From: Zeimonas sediminis
GTDB lineage: Bacteria > Pseudomonadota > Gammaproteobacteria > Burkholderiales > Burkholderiaceae_E
Assembly: GCF_023721795.1 (NCBI RefSeq)
Contig: NZ_JAMQYE010000001.1
Coordinates: 2,232,001 to 2,296,000, forward strand
DNA: 64,000 nt
Direction of reading: 5' to 3'
Shown here: one piece after another, positions 1 to 9,230 of the stretch
Numbering within the stretch: position 1 is the first letter of the stretch
Layout: each line of letters starts with the position of its first letter
Program-made: the position numbers and the translations under genes
The notes under the pieces: generated by a model
Told to the model about the DNA's origin: nothing
The model's input: only the letters and a program-made list of their open reading frames with translations
Databases searched by the model: none

Positions 1-136
1 CCGCGACGTCGATCGACTCGTCGAACTTCGCGACCGCGCACTCCTTGACCAGCGTGAGCGCGTCGGCCAGCGGGTAGGCCTTCTGGCGATCGACCTTGGC
101 GCGGATCGCCTTCGCGCGCTTGGAAAGCTTCGCCAT
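1..136 (-). CDS. rplA: 50S ribosomal protein L1, N-terminal part (cut by window edge)
   Basis: Only the first 45 codons are inside the window. The translation starts [20 protein letters not shown] and continues into the ...[25 protein letters not shown] segment typical of bacterial L1, which binds 23S rRNA at the L1 stalk and represses its own operon. The ATG is directly adjacent to the rplK stop codon (no gap), and a GGAGGG Shine-Dalgarno lies in the end of rplK, so the two are translationally coupled. The rest of the gene lies beyond position 1. Confidence 0.93.
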   Translation of the reverse strand, partial: MAKLSKRAKAIRAKVDRQKAYPLADALTLVKECAVAKFDESIDVA

Positions 137-568
137 TTACAGACCCTCCACCGTGATGCCGATGCTGCGCGCCGAGCCGGCGATCGTGCGGACCGCGGCG
201 TCCATGTCGGCGGCGGTGAGATCCGGCATCTTGGTCTTCGCGATTTCCTCTGCCTGCGCCCGGGTGATCGAGCCGACCTTGTCGGTGTGGGGCTTCGGCG
301 AGCCCTTCTCGATCTTCGCCGCCTTCTTGATCAGCACCGTGGCCGGCGGCGTCTTCATGATGAAGGTGAAGCTCTTGTCCGCGTACGCGGTGATCACCAC
401 CGGGATCGGCAGACCGGGCTCCAGCCCCTGCGTCTTGGCGTTGAACGCCTTGCAGAATTCCATGATGTTCAGGCCGCGCTGGCCGAGGGCCGGGCCGATC
501 GGCGGCGCGGGGTTGGCCTTGCCTGCAGGAACCTGCAGCTTCACAAAGCCGACGATCTTCTTCGCCAT
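137..568 (-). CDS. rplK: 50S ribosomal protein L11
   Basis: 143 residues, the usual length for L11. It starts [20 protein letters not shown] and contains the [19 protein letters not shown] block of the N-terminal domain that contacts the GTPase-associated centre of 23S rRNA and the stringent factor RelA. The C-terminal domain carries the [19 protein letters not shown] region that ends in the conserved small-residue rRNA-binding loop. It sits between nusG and rplA in the standard secE-nusG-rplKA order. A hairpin with a T-run lies upstream, so it may have its own promoter in addition to readthrough. Confidence 0.97.
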   Translation of the reverse strand: MAKKIVGFVKLQVPAGKANPAPPIGPALGQRGLNIMEFCKAFNAKTQGLEPGLPIPVVITAYADKSFTFIMKTPPATVLIKKAAKIEKGSPKPHTDKVGSITRAQAEEIAKTKMPDLTAADMDAAVRTIAGSARSIGITVEGL

Positions 569-680
569 GTTGGCTACTCCGATTGACGAGTGATAACGCC
601 CGTTCGGGCCGGGACCCTACTGGAGCTCCTCTTGCGCCGGATCTCTCCGGCTTGCCGGCCGCACGAGGCGGCACGACCAG

Positions 681-716
681 AAAAGACGGCGCGCCGGGCC
701 GGGGCCCGGAACGCCG
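681..716 (-). terminator. Intrinsic terminator/attenuator between nusG and rplK
   Basis: Read on the minus strand, an interrupted stem pairs CGGCG with CGCCG and, inside it, CCGGGC with GCCCGG around a CCCG loop. It is followed directly by TCTTTT, starting just after the nusG stop. This is the form of a rho-independent terminator and would partly uncouple secE-nusG from rplKA. Efficiency cannot be judged from sequence. Confidence 0.55.
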
Positions 717-722
717 GACGGC

Positions 723-1256
723 TCAGACCTTCTCGACCTGGCCGAACTCGAGCTCGACCGGCGTGGCACGACCGAAGATCGTGACCGAGACGCGCAGGCG
801 GCTCTTCTCGTAGTTGACTTCCTCGACGTTGCCGTTGAAGTCGGTAAACGGACCTTCCTTGACGCGGACCATCTCGCCCACCTCGAAGAGGGTCTTGGGC
901 CGGGGCTTCTCGACGCCTTCCTGCATCTGGGCGAGGATCTTCTCGACCTCGCGATCGGAAATCGGCGTGGGACGGTTGCCCGCGCCGCCGACGAAGCCGG
1001 TCACCTTGTTGGTGTTCTTCACCAGGTGCCAGGTGTCGTCGTCCATCTCCATCTCGACGAGCACGTAGCCGGGGAAGAAACGGCGCTCGGTGGTCTTGCG
1101 CTGCCCGCCCTTGATCTCGACGACCTCTTCGGTCGGCACCAGGATCTGGCCGAACCTGTCGGACATGCCGGCCCGCTCGATGCGTTCCTTCAGGGCGCGC
1201 GCGACGCTCTTCTCCATTCCGGAGTAGGCGTGCACGACATACCAACGTTTCGACAT
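723..1256 (-). CDS. nusG: Transcription termination/antitermination factor NusG
   Basis: 177 residues, close to the 181 of E. coli NusG. The N-terminal NGN domain opens with [20 protein letters not shown] and includes the [10 protein letters not shown] strand that touches RNA polymerase. The C-terminal KOW domain starts near residue 124 ([17 protein letters not shown]). NusG suppresses pausing and links RNA polymerase to Rho or to the ribosome through S10. The start codon directly follows the secE stop codon with no spacer, which indicates translational coupling. Downstream is a probable intrinsic terminator before rplK. Confidence 0.98.
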   Translation of the reverse strand: MSKRWYVVHAYSGMEKSVARALKERIERAGMSDRFGQILVPTEEVVEIKGGQRKTTERRFFPGYVLVEMEMDDDTWHLVKNTNKVTGFVGGAGNRPTPISDREVEKILAQMQEGVEKPRPKTLFEVGEMVRVKEGPFTDFNGNVEEVNYEKSRLRVSVTIFGRATPVELEFGQVEKV

Positions 1257-1640
1257 TCAGTCCTTCCAGCCGAGGATGAGGTCGTAGAGGACCCACTCCA
1301 GGCCCTTGTCGACCAGCCACAGGAAAATGGCCATCACGACAACGAAGGCGAAGACCGTCAGCGTGACCTGGGTGGTTTCCTTGCGGGTGGGCCACACGAC
1401 GCGGCGGGTCTCGCTCCAGGAGTCCTTCGCGAAGGCGAAGAAGCGCTGGCCGGGACCGGAAAACCACGCGATCGCGCCGCCGACGAGCAGGCCGGCGATC
1501 ACCGCGCCGAGGCGCACGATCGTCGGCTGCTGGGCGAGCAGATAGAAGCCCACGACGCCCGCCACCACGGCGGCGATCGCAAGGACGACCTTGGCCCGGT
1601 CGGCGCCGGAGGTTACGGTTTCAACAGCCTGGTTCGACAT
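1257..1640 (-). CDS. secE: Preprotein translocase subunit SecE
   Basis: 127 residues with three membrane segments (about 18-38, 42-60 and 93-115), the long form found in E. coli and other proteobacteria. The conserved cytosolic amphipathic segment [18 protein letters not shown] precedes the last membrane helix. SecE clamps SecY in the inner-membrane translocon. I chose the ATG giving MSNQAVETV because an upstream in-frame extension would run into tRNA-Trp. Preceded by tRNA-Trp and followed without gap by nusG. Confidence 0.97.
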   Translation of the reverse strand: MSNQAVETVTSGADRAKVVLAIAAVVAGVVGFYLLAQQPTIVRLGAVIAGLLVGGAIAWFSGPGQRFFAFAKDSWSETRRVVWPTRKETTQVTLTVFAFVVVMAIFLWLVDKGLEWVLYDLILGWKD

Positions 1641-1655
1641 GCTCGAAGCGGAGGA

Positions 1656-1731
1656 TGGCAGGGGCAGAGGGAATCGAACCCCCAACCTTCGGTTTTGGAG
1701 ACCGACGCTCTGCCAGTTGAGCTATACCCCT
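1656..1731 (-). tRNA. tRNA-Trp (anticodon CCA)
   Basis: Minus-strand cloverleaf. The acceptor 5' arm AGGGGTA pairs with TGCCCCT, the anticodon loop is CTCCAAA (CCA), the T-arm contains GTTCGATTC, and a genomically encoded 3' CCA is present. 76 nt including CCA. It lies between tuf and secE, its usual place in this operon in proteobacteria. Confidence 0.97.
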
Positions 1732-1749
1732 GTGGTCCTTCGCCTTCTC

Positions 1750-2940
<1,191 letters not shown>

Positions 2941-3033
2941 GCAAGACTCCCGAACTAGAGATGGTGCCAGCCTGTATGACGATCGGATCGCGCCGGGCCG
3001 ACAGGCCTTCCCGGCAGATCCGGACTACTTTCC

Positions 3034-3108
<75 letters not shown>

Positions 3109-3151
3109 GAAAACCTGCAAACCGGGCATTCCCGGCACGACTCGGACCGGA

Positions 3152-3225
3152 TGGAGCGGGTGAAGGGAATCGAACCCTCGTCGTAAGCTTGGAAGGCTTC
3201 TGCTCTACCATTGAGCTACACCCGC
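3152..3225 (-). tRNA. tRNA-Gly (anticodon TCC)
   Basis: The minus-strand acceptor GCGGGTG pairs with CACCCGC. The anticodon loop is CTTCCAA (TCC), the T-arm has GTTCGATTC, and the 3' CCA is encoded. 74 nt. Middle tRNA of the Tyr-Gly-Thr string. Confidence 0.96.
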
Positions 3226-3343
3226 CCGGACTGCCGCACCGCGCTCCCCGGGCCCGCGAGGCCAGCGCCTGAACCTTTTCAGCCGAATCGGGCGACTCGA
3301 CTGCCTGCGGATCGACGAAGGCCGGCGCATGCCGGAGAAAACC

Positions 3344-3429
3344 TGGTGGAGGGGGTTGGATTCGAACCAACGTAGGCGTAAGCCAACAGATTTACAGTCT
3401 GCCCCCTTTAGCCACTCGGGCACCCCTCC
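3344..3429 (-). tRNA. tRNA-Tyr (anticodon GTA)
   Basis: 86-nt class II tRNA with a long variable arm. The minus-strand acceptor GGAGGGG pairs with CCCCTCC, the anticodon loop is CTGTAAA (GTA), the T-arm has GTTCGAATC, and the 3' CCA is encoded. First gene of the tRNA-tuf operon, with a strong promoter just upstream. Confidence 0.97.
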
Positions 3430-3441
3430 AGGGAACCGCTG

Positions 3442-3470
3442 ATTATGTCCTGTTCGGCAGGGCGTGTCAA
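3442..3470 (-). promoter_or_regulatory. Sigma70 promoter of the tRNA-Tyr/Gly/Thr-tuf operon
   Basis: On the minus strand TTGACA, a 17-bp spacer and CATAAT: perfect -35, ideal spacing and five of six -10 bases. The predicted start is about 6 bp before tRNA-Tyr, with a GC-rich discriminator, as expected for a growth-rate-regulated stable-RNA promoter. It fits in the short gap after the enolase-family gene. Confidence 0.85.
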
Positions 3471-3482
3471 TTGGCCCGATGC

Positions 3483-4631
3483 TCAGGCGATCCGGAAGCG
3501 CTGCAGCGTGTCGGCGCGCAGCTCGATGCCCAGCCCCGGCCCCTGGGGAATCTGCACCCGGCCGTCGCGCAGGTCGATCGGCTCGGCCACCAGATCCCGG
3601 CGGAACGGGTGCGAGGAGCGGTCGTACTCGAGCACCGGCTCGCGGGCGAACACCGAGTGGTGCGTGACCGGCAGGGCCGCGATCAGCTGCAGCGACGCCG
3701 CCTGCGCCACCGCCGAGCCCCACACGTGCGGGTTCACCTCGATGCCGTGGGCCTGCGCCAGGGCGACGATGTGGCGCGCGCCGGTGATGCCGCCGCAGGA
3801 GCCGATGTCGGGCTGGGCCACGTCGACAGCGTGGCGGCCCAGCAGTTCTCGGAAGCCGTACAGCGTGTGCTCGTTCTCGCCGCCGGCGATCGGGGTGCGC
3901 AGCTTCGCCCGCAGCTCGCAGTAGCCGTCGACGTCCTCGGGCGCCACCGGCTCCTCGTACCAGCGCATGTCCATCTCGTCGAGCACATGGCCCAGCCGCA
4001 GGGCCTCGGCCCTCCCGTAGGCGTGATTGGTGTCGACCATCAGCGTCACGCCGCGGCCCTCGACCGCCCGCGCCACGGCGCGGATCACCGCGATGTCGTC
4101 GTCGACGCCGTAGCCGAGCTTGACCTTCATCAGCCGGAAGCCGGCCTCGAAGTGCGCGAGCGCCTCCTCGGCCAGGCGTGCCGCCTCGCCCTGGCCGCGT
4201 ATCCGGTAGAAGCCGGTGGCGTAGGGCTGGACGCTGCGCCGGAAGGCGCCGCCGAGCAGCCGGTGCACCGGCTGGCCGTAGTGCTTGCCGGCGATGTCCC
4301 AGAGCGCGATGTCGATCGCGCTGATCGCGGCGACCACCGCCCCCTTGCGGCCGTAGTCGCGGGTCTGGTGATACATCCGGTGCCAGAGCACCTCGACCTC
4401 GAGCGGGTCCGCGCCCACGACCAGCGGGCGCAGCGCGTGCTCGATCGCCGCGGCAGCGACCTGCGGCGGCTCCAGACCCTGCGCGAAGGCCTCTCCCCAG
4501 CCGGTGATGCCCGCATCGGTGCTCACCTCGACCAGGGTCGCCGAGCGCCGGTCGACCCATCCCTGCGAGAAGGCGAAGGGCTGGGCCAGCGGGCTCTGCA
4601 GCATGTGCACGCGCACGTCGGTGATCTTCAA
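3483..4631 (-). CDS. Mandelate racemase/muconate-lactonizing enzyme family protein (enolase superfamily)
   Basis: 382 residues, typical for the family. N-terminal capping domain, then a barrel domain with the K-x-K base motif at K169-K171, metal-ligand candidates D200, E226 and E252, and a catalytic-type H302 in NPHVWGS. These residues fit the mandelate racemase subgroup, which removes a proton alpha to a carboxylate (racemization or sugar-acid dehydration); the substrate cannot be told. I chose a TTG start because AAGGAGA lies eight bases upstream and the protein then begins at the conserved MKITDVRVH; a longer in-frame reading crosses the paa promoter. It faces away from paaA across a 172-bp gap, so the PaaR-type operator could affect it too. 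Confidence 0.85.
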   Translation of the reverse strand: MKITDVRVHMLQSPLAQPFAFSQGWVDRRSATLVEVSTDAGITGWGEAFAQGLEPPQVAAAAIEHALRPLVVGADPLEVEVLWHRMYHQTRDYGRKGAVVAAISAIDIALWDIAGKHYGQPVHRLLGGAFRRSVQPYATGFYRIRGQGEAARLAEEALAHFEAGFRLMKVKLGYGVDDDIAVIRAVARAVEGRGVTLMVDTNHAYGRAEALRLGHVLDEMDMRWYEEPVAPEDVDGYCELRAKLRTPIAGGENEHTLYGFRELLGRHAVDVAQPDIGSCGGITGARHIVALAQAHGIEVNPHVWGSAVAQAASLQLIAALPVTHHSVFAREPVLEYDRSSHPFRRDLVAEPIDLRDGRVQIPQGPGLGIELRADTLQRFRIA

Positions 4632-4707
4632 GCTTCCGTCTCCTTCGAAGTGAGGCGCCGGGACGCCCTGGGCGGGTGGGCGGAACGACCGGACGGACAC
4701 GCGAGGA

Positions 4708-4735
4708 TTGACTGACCGACCGGTCGGCTTATAAA
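4708..4735 (+). promoter_or_regulatory. paa operon promoter with PaaR-type operator
   Basis: TTGACT (4708-4713), a 16-bp spacer and TATAAA (4730-4735) form a good sigma70 promoter. The spacer holds the perfect 12-bp palindrome CCGACCGGTCGG at 4716-4727. TetR-family PaaR repressors bind palindromes of this type and are released by phenylacetyl-CoA; here binding would cover the space between -35 and -10. The paaA start follows about 70 bp later with a GGAGGAG ribosome site. Confidence 0.75.
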
Positions 4736-4803
4736 GTCGCGTTCCGTCCGGGCTCTTCCAGCGCCCCCTCGCGCCGACTCGAGCCCCCGCCCCGGAGGAG
4801 CAA

Positions 4804-5811
4804 ATGTATACCCAGGCCATCGACCTGCCCGGCCAACCCGAAAAACCCGCCGGCGACGCCGATGCGTCCGGCGGCGACCCGAGGCAGGCCGCCTTCGACG
4901 CCGCGATCGCGGCGGACCGCAAGATCGAGCCCCAGGACTGGATGCCCGACGCCTACCGGCGCACGCTCGTGCGCCAGATCTCGCAGCACGCGCACTCGGA
5001 AGTCGTCGGCATGCTGCCGGAGGGCAACTGGATCACCCGCGCGCCCAGCCTGCGCCGCAAGGCGATCCTGCTGGCCAAGGTCCAGGACGAGGGCGGCCAC
5101 GGTCTGTACCTGTACTCGGCGGCCGAGACGCTGGGCGTGTCGCGAGACGAGACGATAGACGCGCTGCTCGCCGGCAAGGCCAAGTACTCGTCGATCTTCA
5201 ACTATCCGGCGCTCGGCTGGGCGGACATGGGCTGCATCGGCTGGCTGGTCGACGGCGCGGCGATCATGAACCAGATCCCGCTGTGCCGCTGCTCGTACGG
5301 CCCCTACGCCCGGGCGATGATCCGGATCTGCAAGGAGGAGTCCTTCCACCAGCGGCAGGGCTACGAGCTGATGCTGGCCCTTTGCCGCGGCACGCCGGCG
5401 CAGAAGGCGATGGCGCAGGAGGCGCTGAACCGCTGGTGGTGGCCGGTCGTGATGATGTTCGGCCCGAGCGATGCCGAGTCGGTGCACTCGGCGCAGACGA
5501 TGAAGTGGGGGATCAAGCGGATCTCGAACGACGACCTGCGCCAGAAGTTCATCGACGCGACCGTGCCCCAGGCCGAGCTGCTCGGGCTGACGATCCCGGA
5601 TCCCGACCTGAAGTGGAACGCCGAGCGCGGCCACTACGACCACGGGCCGATCGACTGGAGCGAGTTCTGGCGCGTGGTCAACGGCGACGGCCCGTGCAAC
5701 CGGGAACGGCTGGAGACCCGGCGGCGCGCCCACGCGAACGGCGCCTGGGTCCGCGAGGCGGCGCTTGCGCACGCGCGCAAGCGGGCGCAGCGCGGCCGGC
5801 AGGCCGCCTGA
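4804..5811 (+). CDS. paaA: 1,2-phenylacetyl-CoA epoxidase, catalytic subunit PaaA
   Basis: 335 residues. Ferritin-like di-iron oxygenase subunit that, with PaaC, epoxidizes the ring of phenylacetyl-CoA, the first ring-attacking step of the phenylacetate catabolon. The iron-ligand helices are visible as [10 protein letters not shown] (near residue 97) and [12 protein letters not shown] (near 179). [24 protein letters not shown] is characteristic of PaaA. A GGAGGAG ribosome site lies 4 bases before the ATG. First gene of paaABCDE, directly behind the operator-containing promoter. Confidence 0.96.
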   Translation: MYTQAIDLPGQPEKPAGDADASGGDPRQAAFDAAIAADRKIEPQDWMPDAYRRTLVRQISQHAHSEVVGMLPEGNWITRAPSLRRKAILLAKVQDEGGHGLYLYSAAETLGVSRDETIDALLAGKAKYSSIFNYPALGWADMGCIGWLVDGAAIMNQIPLCRCSYGPYARAMIRICKEESFHQRQGYELMLALCRGTPAQKAMAQEALNRWWWPVVMMFGPSDAESVHSAQTMKWGIKRISNDDLRQKFIDATVPQAELLGLTIPDPDLKWNAERGHYDHGPIDWSEFWRVVNGDGPCNRERLETRRRAHANGAWVREAALAHARKRAQRGRQAA

Positions 5812-5845
5812 GCGACCGAACGACACCGATCGACCGGAGACGAGG

Positions 5846-6139
5846 ATGAGCGATCCGAAGAACGAATGGCCGCTGTGGGAGGTCTTCATCCGCAGCAAGC
5901 AGGGGCTCGAGCACAAGCATTGCGGCAGCCTGCACGCCGCCGACGCGCAGCAGGCGCTGCGCATGGCGCGCGACGTCTACACGCGCCGCCAGGAAGGCGT
6001 GTCGATCTGGGTGGTGCCGTCCGCGGCGATCACCGCGTCGGCGCCCGAGGACAAGGACTCCTACTTCGAGCCGATGGCCGACAAGATCTACCGGCACCCG
6101 ACCTTCTACGTGCTGCCCGACGAAGTGGGCCACATGTGA
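5846..6139 (+). CDS. paaB: 1,2-phenylacetyl-CoA epoxidase subunit PaaB
   Basis: 97 residues, the usual length. It starts MSDPKNEWPLWEVFIRSKQG and keeps the HKHCGSLHAADAQQALRMARDVYTRR block that defines PaaB. PaaB bridges PaaAC heterodimers in the epoxidase; it carries no metal site. I took the ATG after a GGAGACGAGG stretch rather than the longer in-frame opening, which is low-complexity and overlaps paaA. 34 bp after paaA and 14 bp before paaC. Confidence 0.95.
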   Translation: MSDPKNEWPLWEVFIRSKQGLEHKHCGSLHAADAQQALRMARDVYTRRQEGVSIWVVPSAAITASAPEDKDSYFEPMADKIYRHPTFYVLPDEVGHM

Positions 6140-6153
6140 GGAGCCGAGGCGCA

Positions 6154-6942
6154 ATGATCCCCCGCGAACGACACATCGAGTACCTGCTCAGGCTGGCCGA
6201 CAGCCCGCTGGTGCTCTCGCACCGCCTGTCCGAATGGTGCGGCCACGGACCGGTGCTCGAGGAGGACCTGGCGCTGGCCAACATCGCGCTGGACCTGCTC
6301 GGCCAGGCCCGGCTGCTGTACCAGCACGCGGCGACGCTGGCCGGCGGCGACGCGAGCGAGGACCGCTACGCGTACTTCCGAGACGTGCACGAGTTCCGCA
6401 ACTTCACGATGCTCGAGCTGCCGAACAGCGGTGTGGCCTCGGCCGGAGCGGGCGAGCCCGACTACGCGTTCACGATCGTGCGCAACGCGATGTACTCGAC
6501 GTGGGCGGTCGAGCTCTGGGAGAGGCTGTCCGCGTCGACCGACGCGGAGCTGGCCGCGATCGCCGCCAAGTCGCTGAAGGAGGCGCGCTACCACCTCGAG
6601 CACGCAGCCGACTGGACGGTCCGCTTCGGCGACGGCACCGAGGAGTCGCACGCCCGCGCCCAGCGCGCGCTCGACTCGCTGGCGCCCTACGCGAACGAGT
6701 GGTTCGCTGCCGATTCGCTCGACGAGGAGGCTGCCGCGAGCGGCCTGGGAGCCGATTGCGCGGCGCTGCGCGAGCCCTGGCTGGCCAGGATGCGGGCGCT
6801 GGCCGGCGAGGCGACGCTTCGCTGGCCCGGGGACAGCGCGTTCCTGAGCACCGGCAAGCGCGGCCTGCACGGCGAGCACCTGGGCTACCTGCTGGCCGAG
6901 ATGCAGTCGCTCGCCCGCGCGCATCCGGAAGCGACCTGGTGA
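6154..6942 (+). CDS. paaC: 1,2-phenylacetyl-CoA epoxidase, structural subunit PaaC
   Basis: 262 residues. Ferritin-like fold related to PaaA but structural: it pairs with PaaA and holds the substrate channel. ERHIEYLLRLADSPLVLSHR at the start and the LALANIALDLLGQARLLYQHA helix near 40 are typical. The TGA overlaps the GTG start of paaD in a GTGA tetranucleotide. A ribosome site (GAGGAG) lies upstream of the ATG. Confidence 0.95.
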   Translation: MIPRERHIEYLLRLADSPLVLSHRLSEWCGHGPVLEEDLALANIALDLLGQARLLYQHAATLAGGDASEDRYAYFRDVHEFRNFTMLELPNSGVASAGAGEPDYAFTIVRNAMYSTWAVELWERLSASTDAELAAIAAKSLKEARYHLEHAADWTVRFGDGTEESHARAQRALDSLAPYANEWFAADSLDEEAAASGLGADCAALREPWLARMRALAGEATLRWPGDSAFLSTGKRGLHGEHLGYLLAEMQSLARAHPEATW

Positions 6943-7436
6943 GCGGCGTCGCCGACCAGGTCGAGGCCGGACGGCTGGCCGCGGTCCGGGCGATCGTCGG
7001 GGCGATTCCCGACCCCGAGATCCCGGTCGTCACGCTGGCCGACCTCGGCATCCTGCGCGACGTCGTGCTCGAGGACGGCTCCCCGCTGGTGCTGCTCACC
7101 CCGACCTACAGCGGCTGCCCGGCCACCGAGGCGATCGCCGCGCAGGTGCGCGAGGCGCTCGACGCGGCGGGCTTCCCCGACGCGCGGGTGCGCACCGTGC
7201 TTTCCCCTGCCTGGAGCACCGACTGGATCGGCGAGGACGCGCGGCGCAAGCTGCGCGACTACGGCATCGCGCCGCCAGCCTGCTCGGCGGGCTGCGGCGC
7301 ACGAACGCCGCCCGCCTGCCCGCGCTGCGGCAGCGCCGAGGTCGAGATGGTGAGCCGCTGGGGATCGACGCCGTGCAAGGCGCACTATCGCTGCCTCGCC
7401 TGCCGCGAGCCCTTCGACTACTTCAAGCCGTACTGA
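6939..7436 (+). CDS. paaD: Phenylacetate catabolism Fe-S assembly protein PaaD
   Basis: 165 residues. N-terminal MIP18/DUF59 domain (IPDPEIPVVTLADLGILRDV near residue 21, TPTYSGCPATEAI near 52), used to mature the epoxidase system. The C-terminal Cys-rich part has CSAGC, CPRCGS and CKAHYRCLAC motifs that can bind a metal or cluster. It starts with GTG inside the paaC stop (4-bp overlap), so it is translationally coupled. A 16-bp sequence around its stop codon is duplicated just downstream. Confidence 0.93.
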   Translation: MSGVADQVEAGRLAAVRAIVGAIPDPEIPVVTLADLGILRDVVLEDGSPLVLLTPTYSGCPATEAIAAQVREALDAAGFPDARVRTVLSPAWSTDWIGEDARRKLRDYGIAPPACSAGCGARTPPACPRCGSAEVEMVSRWGSTPCKAHYRCLACREPFDYFKPY

Positions 7437-7466
7437 CGCTTCGAGCCCTGCTGACGCTTCGAGCCC
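7433..7466 (+). repeat. Tandem 16-bp repeat at the paaD-paaE junction
   Basis: CTGACGCTTCGAGCCC occurs at 7433-7448 and again at 7451-7466, an 18-bp period. The first copy contains the paaD TGA, and the second repeats an in-context TGA. It looks like a recent small slip duplication in the paaD-paaE spacer. Confidence 0.85.
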
Positions 7467-7494
7467 CATCGACCCCGAGCCCGACGAGCCGACG

Positions 7495-8580
7495 ATGACG
7501 CCGCAGTTCCATTCGCTGAGGGTGCGCGACCGACGCGCCGAGACCGCCGACAGCCTGTCGATCGCCTTCGAGGTGCCCGACTCGCTGCGCGAGGCCTATC
7601 GCTTCCAGCCGGGGCAGTTCCTGACCCTGCGCGCGACCGTGGGGGAGGAGGAGCTGCGGAGGTCTTACTCGATCTGCGTGCCGCTGCAGGACTACGAGCG
7701 CGCCGGCGAGCTGCGCGTCGCGGTCCGGCGCGTGCCCGGTGGGCGCTTCTCGAACTGGCTGGCCGACACGGTGCGGCCGGGCCAGGCGCTGGACGTGATG
7801 ACGCCGGACGGCCGCTTCGGCGTGCCGCTGCGCCCGGAGCTTTCCCGCCACCACGTCGGCTTCGCGGGCGGCTCGGGCATCACGCCGATGATGTCGCTGA
7901 TCGGCACGATCCTCGAGGCGGAGCCCCGCAGCGAGTTCACGCTGGTCTACGGCAACCGCGGCACGCCTACGATCATGTTCGTCGAGCAGCTCGAGGACCT
8001 GAAGAACCGCTACATGGGACGGCTGCGCCTGTACCACGTGCTGTCCGAGGAGCCGCACGAGGTCGAGCTGCTGAACGGCCTGCTCGACGAGTCGAAGTGC
8101 CGCGAATTCCTCGCCACGCTGATCCCGCCCGAATCGATCGACGAGGCCTTCGTGTGCGGCCCCGATCCGATGATGAACGCGGCCGAGGCCGCGCTGCGCG
8201 CCGCAGGCGTCGACCCGGCGCGCATCCACATCGAGCGCTTCGGCGTGCCGCTGCCGGCGGCCGGCTCGCTGAAGGCGGCCCCGGCGGACGACGCGCCGCG
8301 GGCCGAGGTCGAGCTGATCGTCGACGGCAAGACCCGGCGGCTCAAGGTGCCGTTCGAAGGCGAGGCCATCCTCGACGCGGGGCTGGCCGCCGGCATGAAC
8401 CTGCCCTACGCCTGCAAGGGCGGCGTGTGCTGCACCTGCCGGGCACGGGTCCTGGAGGGCGAGGTGCGGATGGAGCGCAACTACACGCTCGAGCCGCACG
8501 AGATCGAGGCCGGCTTCGTGCTGACCTGCCAGTCGCACCCGGTCAGCGGGCGGGTGGTCATCAGCTACGACGAGCGCTGA
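7495..8580 (+). CDS. paaE: 1,2-phenylacetyl-CoA epoxidase, reductase subunit PaaE
   Basis: 361 residues. N-terminal FAD-binding domain (RRSYSICVP near 60, GRFSNWL near 83), then an NADPH-binding domain (GFAGGSGITPMMSLI near 122-136) and a C-terminal plant-type 2Fe-2S domain with ligands C307, C312, C315 and C345. It passes electrons from NADPH to the PaaA di-iron centre. 58 bp after paaD; its TGA overlaps the paaR ATG. Confidence 0.95.
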   Translation: MTPQFHSLRVRDRRAETADSLSIAFEVPDSLREAYRFQPGQFLTLRATVGEEELRRSYSICVPLQDYERAGELRVAVRRVPGGRFSNWLADTVRPGQALDVMTPDGRFGVPLRPELSRHHVGFAGGSGITPMMSLIGTILEAEPRSEFTLVYGNRGTPTIMFVEQLEDLKNRYMGRLRLYHVLSEEPHEVELLNGLLDESKCREFLATLIPPESIDEAFVCGPDPMMNAAEAALRAAGVDPARIHIERFGVPLPAAGSLKAAPADDAPRAEVELIVDGKTRRLKVPFEGEAILDAGLAAGMNLPYACKGGVCCTCRARVLEGEVRMERNYTLEPHEIEAGFVLTCQSHPVSGRVVISYDER

Positions 8581-9230
8581 TGGCCCGCCCGCGAGCCGCC
8601 GACTACGAGGTCCAGCGCGACCGCATCCTGGCCCGGGCGGTGGAAGCCTTCGCCGACACCGGCTACCCGAGCGCGTCGATGTCCGCGCTCGCTGACGCCT
8701 GCGGCACCTCGAAGGCCGGGCTGTACCACTACTACCCGAGCAAGGAAGCGATCCTGTTCGACTCGCTGGACCGGTACACGGCGAGGCTGTCGGGCATCGT
8801 CGACGACGTGGTGGCCAGGCGGCTGCCGCCGCGCGAGGCGGTGCGCGCGCTGGTGCGCGGATTCGTCGCCGAGTACCGGCATTCGCGCGCGTATCATGTG
8901 GCGCTGCTGAACGACGTGAAGTTCCTCGACGAGCCGCTGCGCGAGCGGATCCGCGCCCGCGAGCGCGAGATCGTCGAGGCCTTCGCCGACGCGCTCGAGC
9001 GGGGCTGGCCCACGCGGCTGAACGCGGCGAACCGCACGCCGCTGACGATGGCCCTGCTCGGCATGATCAATTTCACCTTCGCCTGGCTGAGGCCCGACGG
9101 GCCGATGACGCACGACCAGTACGCCGAGATGGTGATCGGCCTTTGGGAGCGCGGCCTGGAGGGCCTTCCGGCCGGCGCCGGCGGGCCGGGCGCGCGCCAC
9201 GACGGAACACGAGAGGAGATTCCCGGATGA
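8580..9230 (+). CDS. paaR: TetR-family regulator, probable PaaR
   Basis: 216 residues. N-terminal helix-turn-helix SMSALADACGTSKAGLYHYY near 34-53, followed by an all-helical ligand domain with a TetR C-terminal fold. Its location as the distal gene of paaABCDE, overlapping paaE by one base, and the palindrome inside the paa promoter argue that it is the phenylacetyl-CoA-responsive repressor, which would also control its own transcription. The ATG is fixed by the overlap with the paaE TGA. The stop overlaps the next ATG. Confidence 0.85.
   Translation: MARPRAADYEVQRDRILARAVEAFADTGYPSASMSALADACGTSKAGLYHYYPSKEAILFDSLDRYTARLSGIVDDVVARRLPPREAVRALVRGFVAEYRHSRAYHVALLNDVKFLDEPLRERIRAREREIVEAFADALERGWPTRLNAANRTPLTMALLGMINFTFAWLRPDGPMTHDQYAEMVIGLWERGLEGLPAGAGGPGARHDGTREEIPG

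Noticed and set aside
569-722. Ribosomal protein L1 autoregulatory site before rplK
   Set aside because: The minus-strand leader has a terminator-like hairpin, but I could not align it to the 23S rRNA mimic bound by L1.
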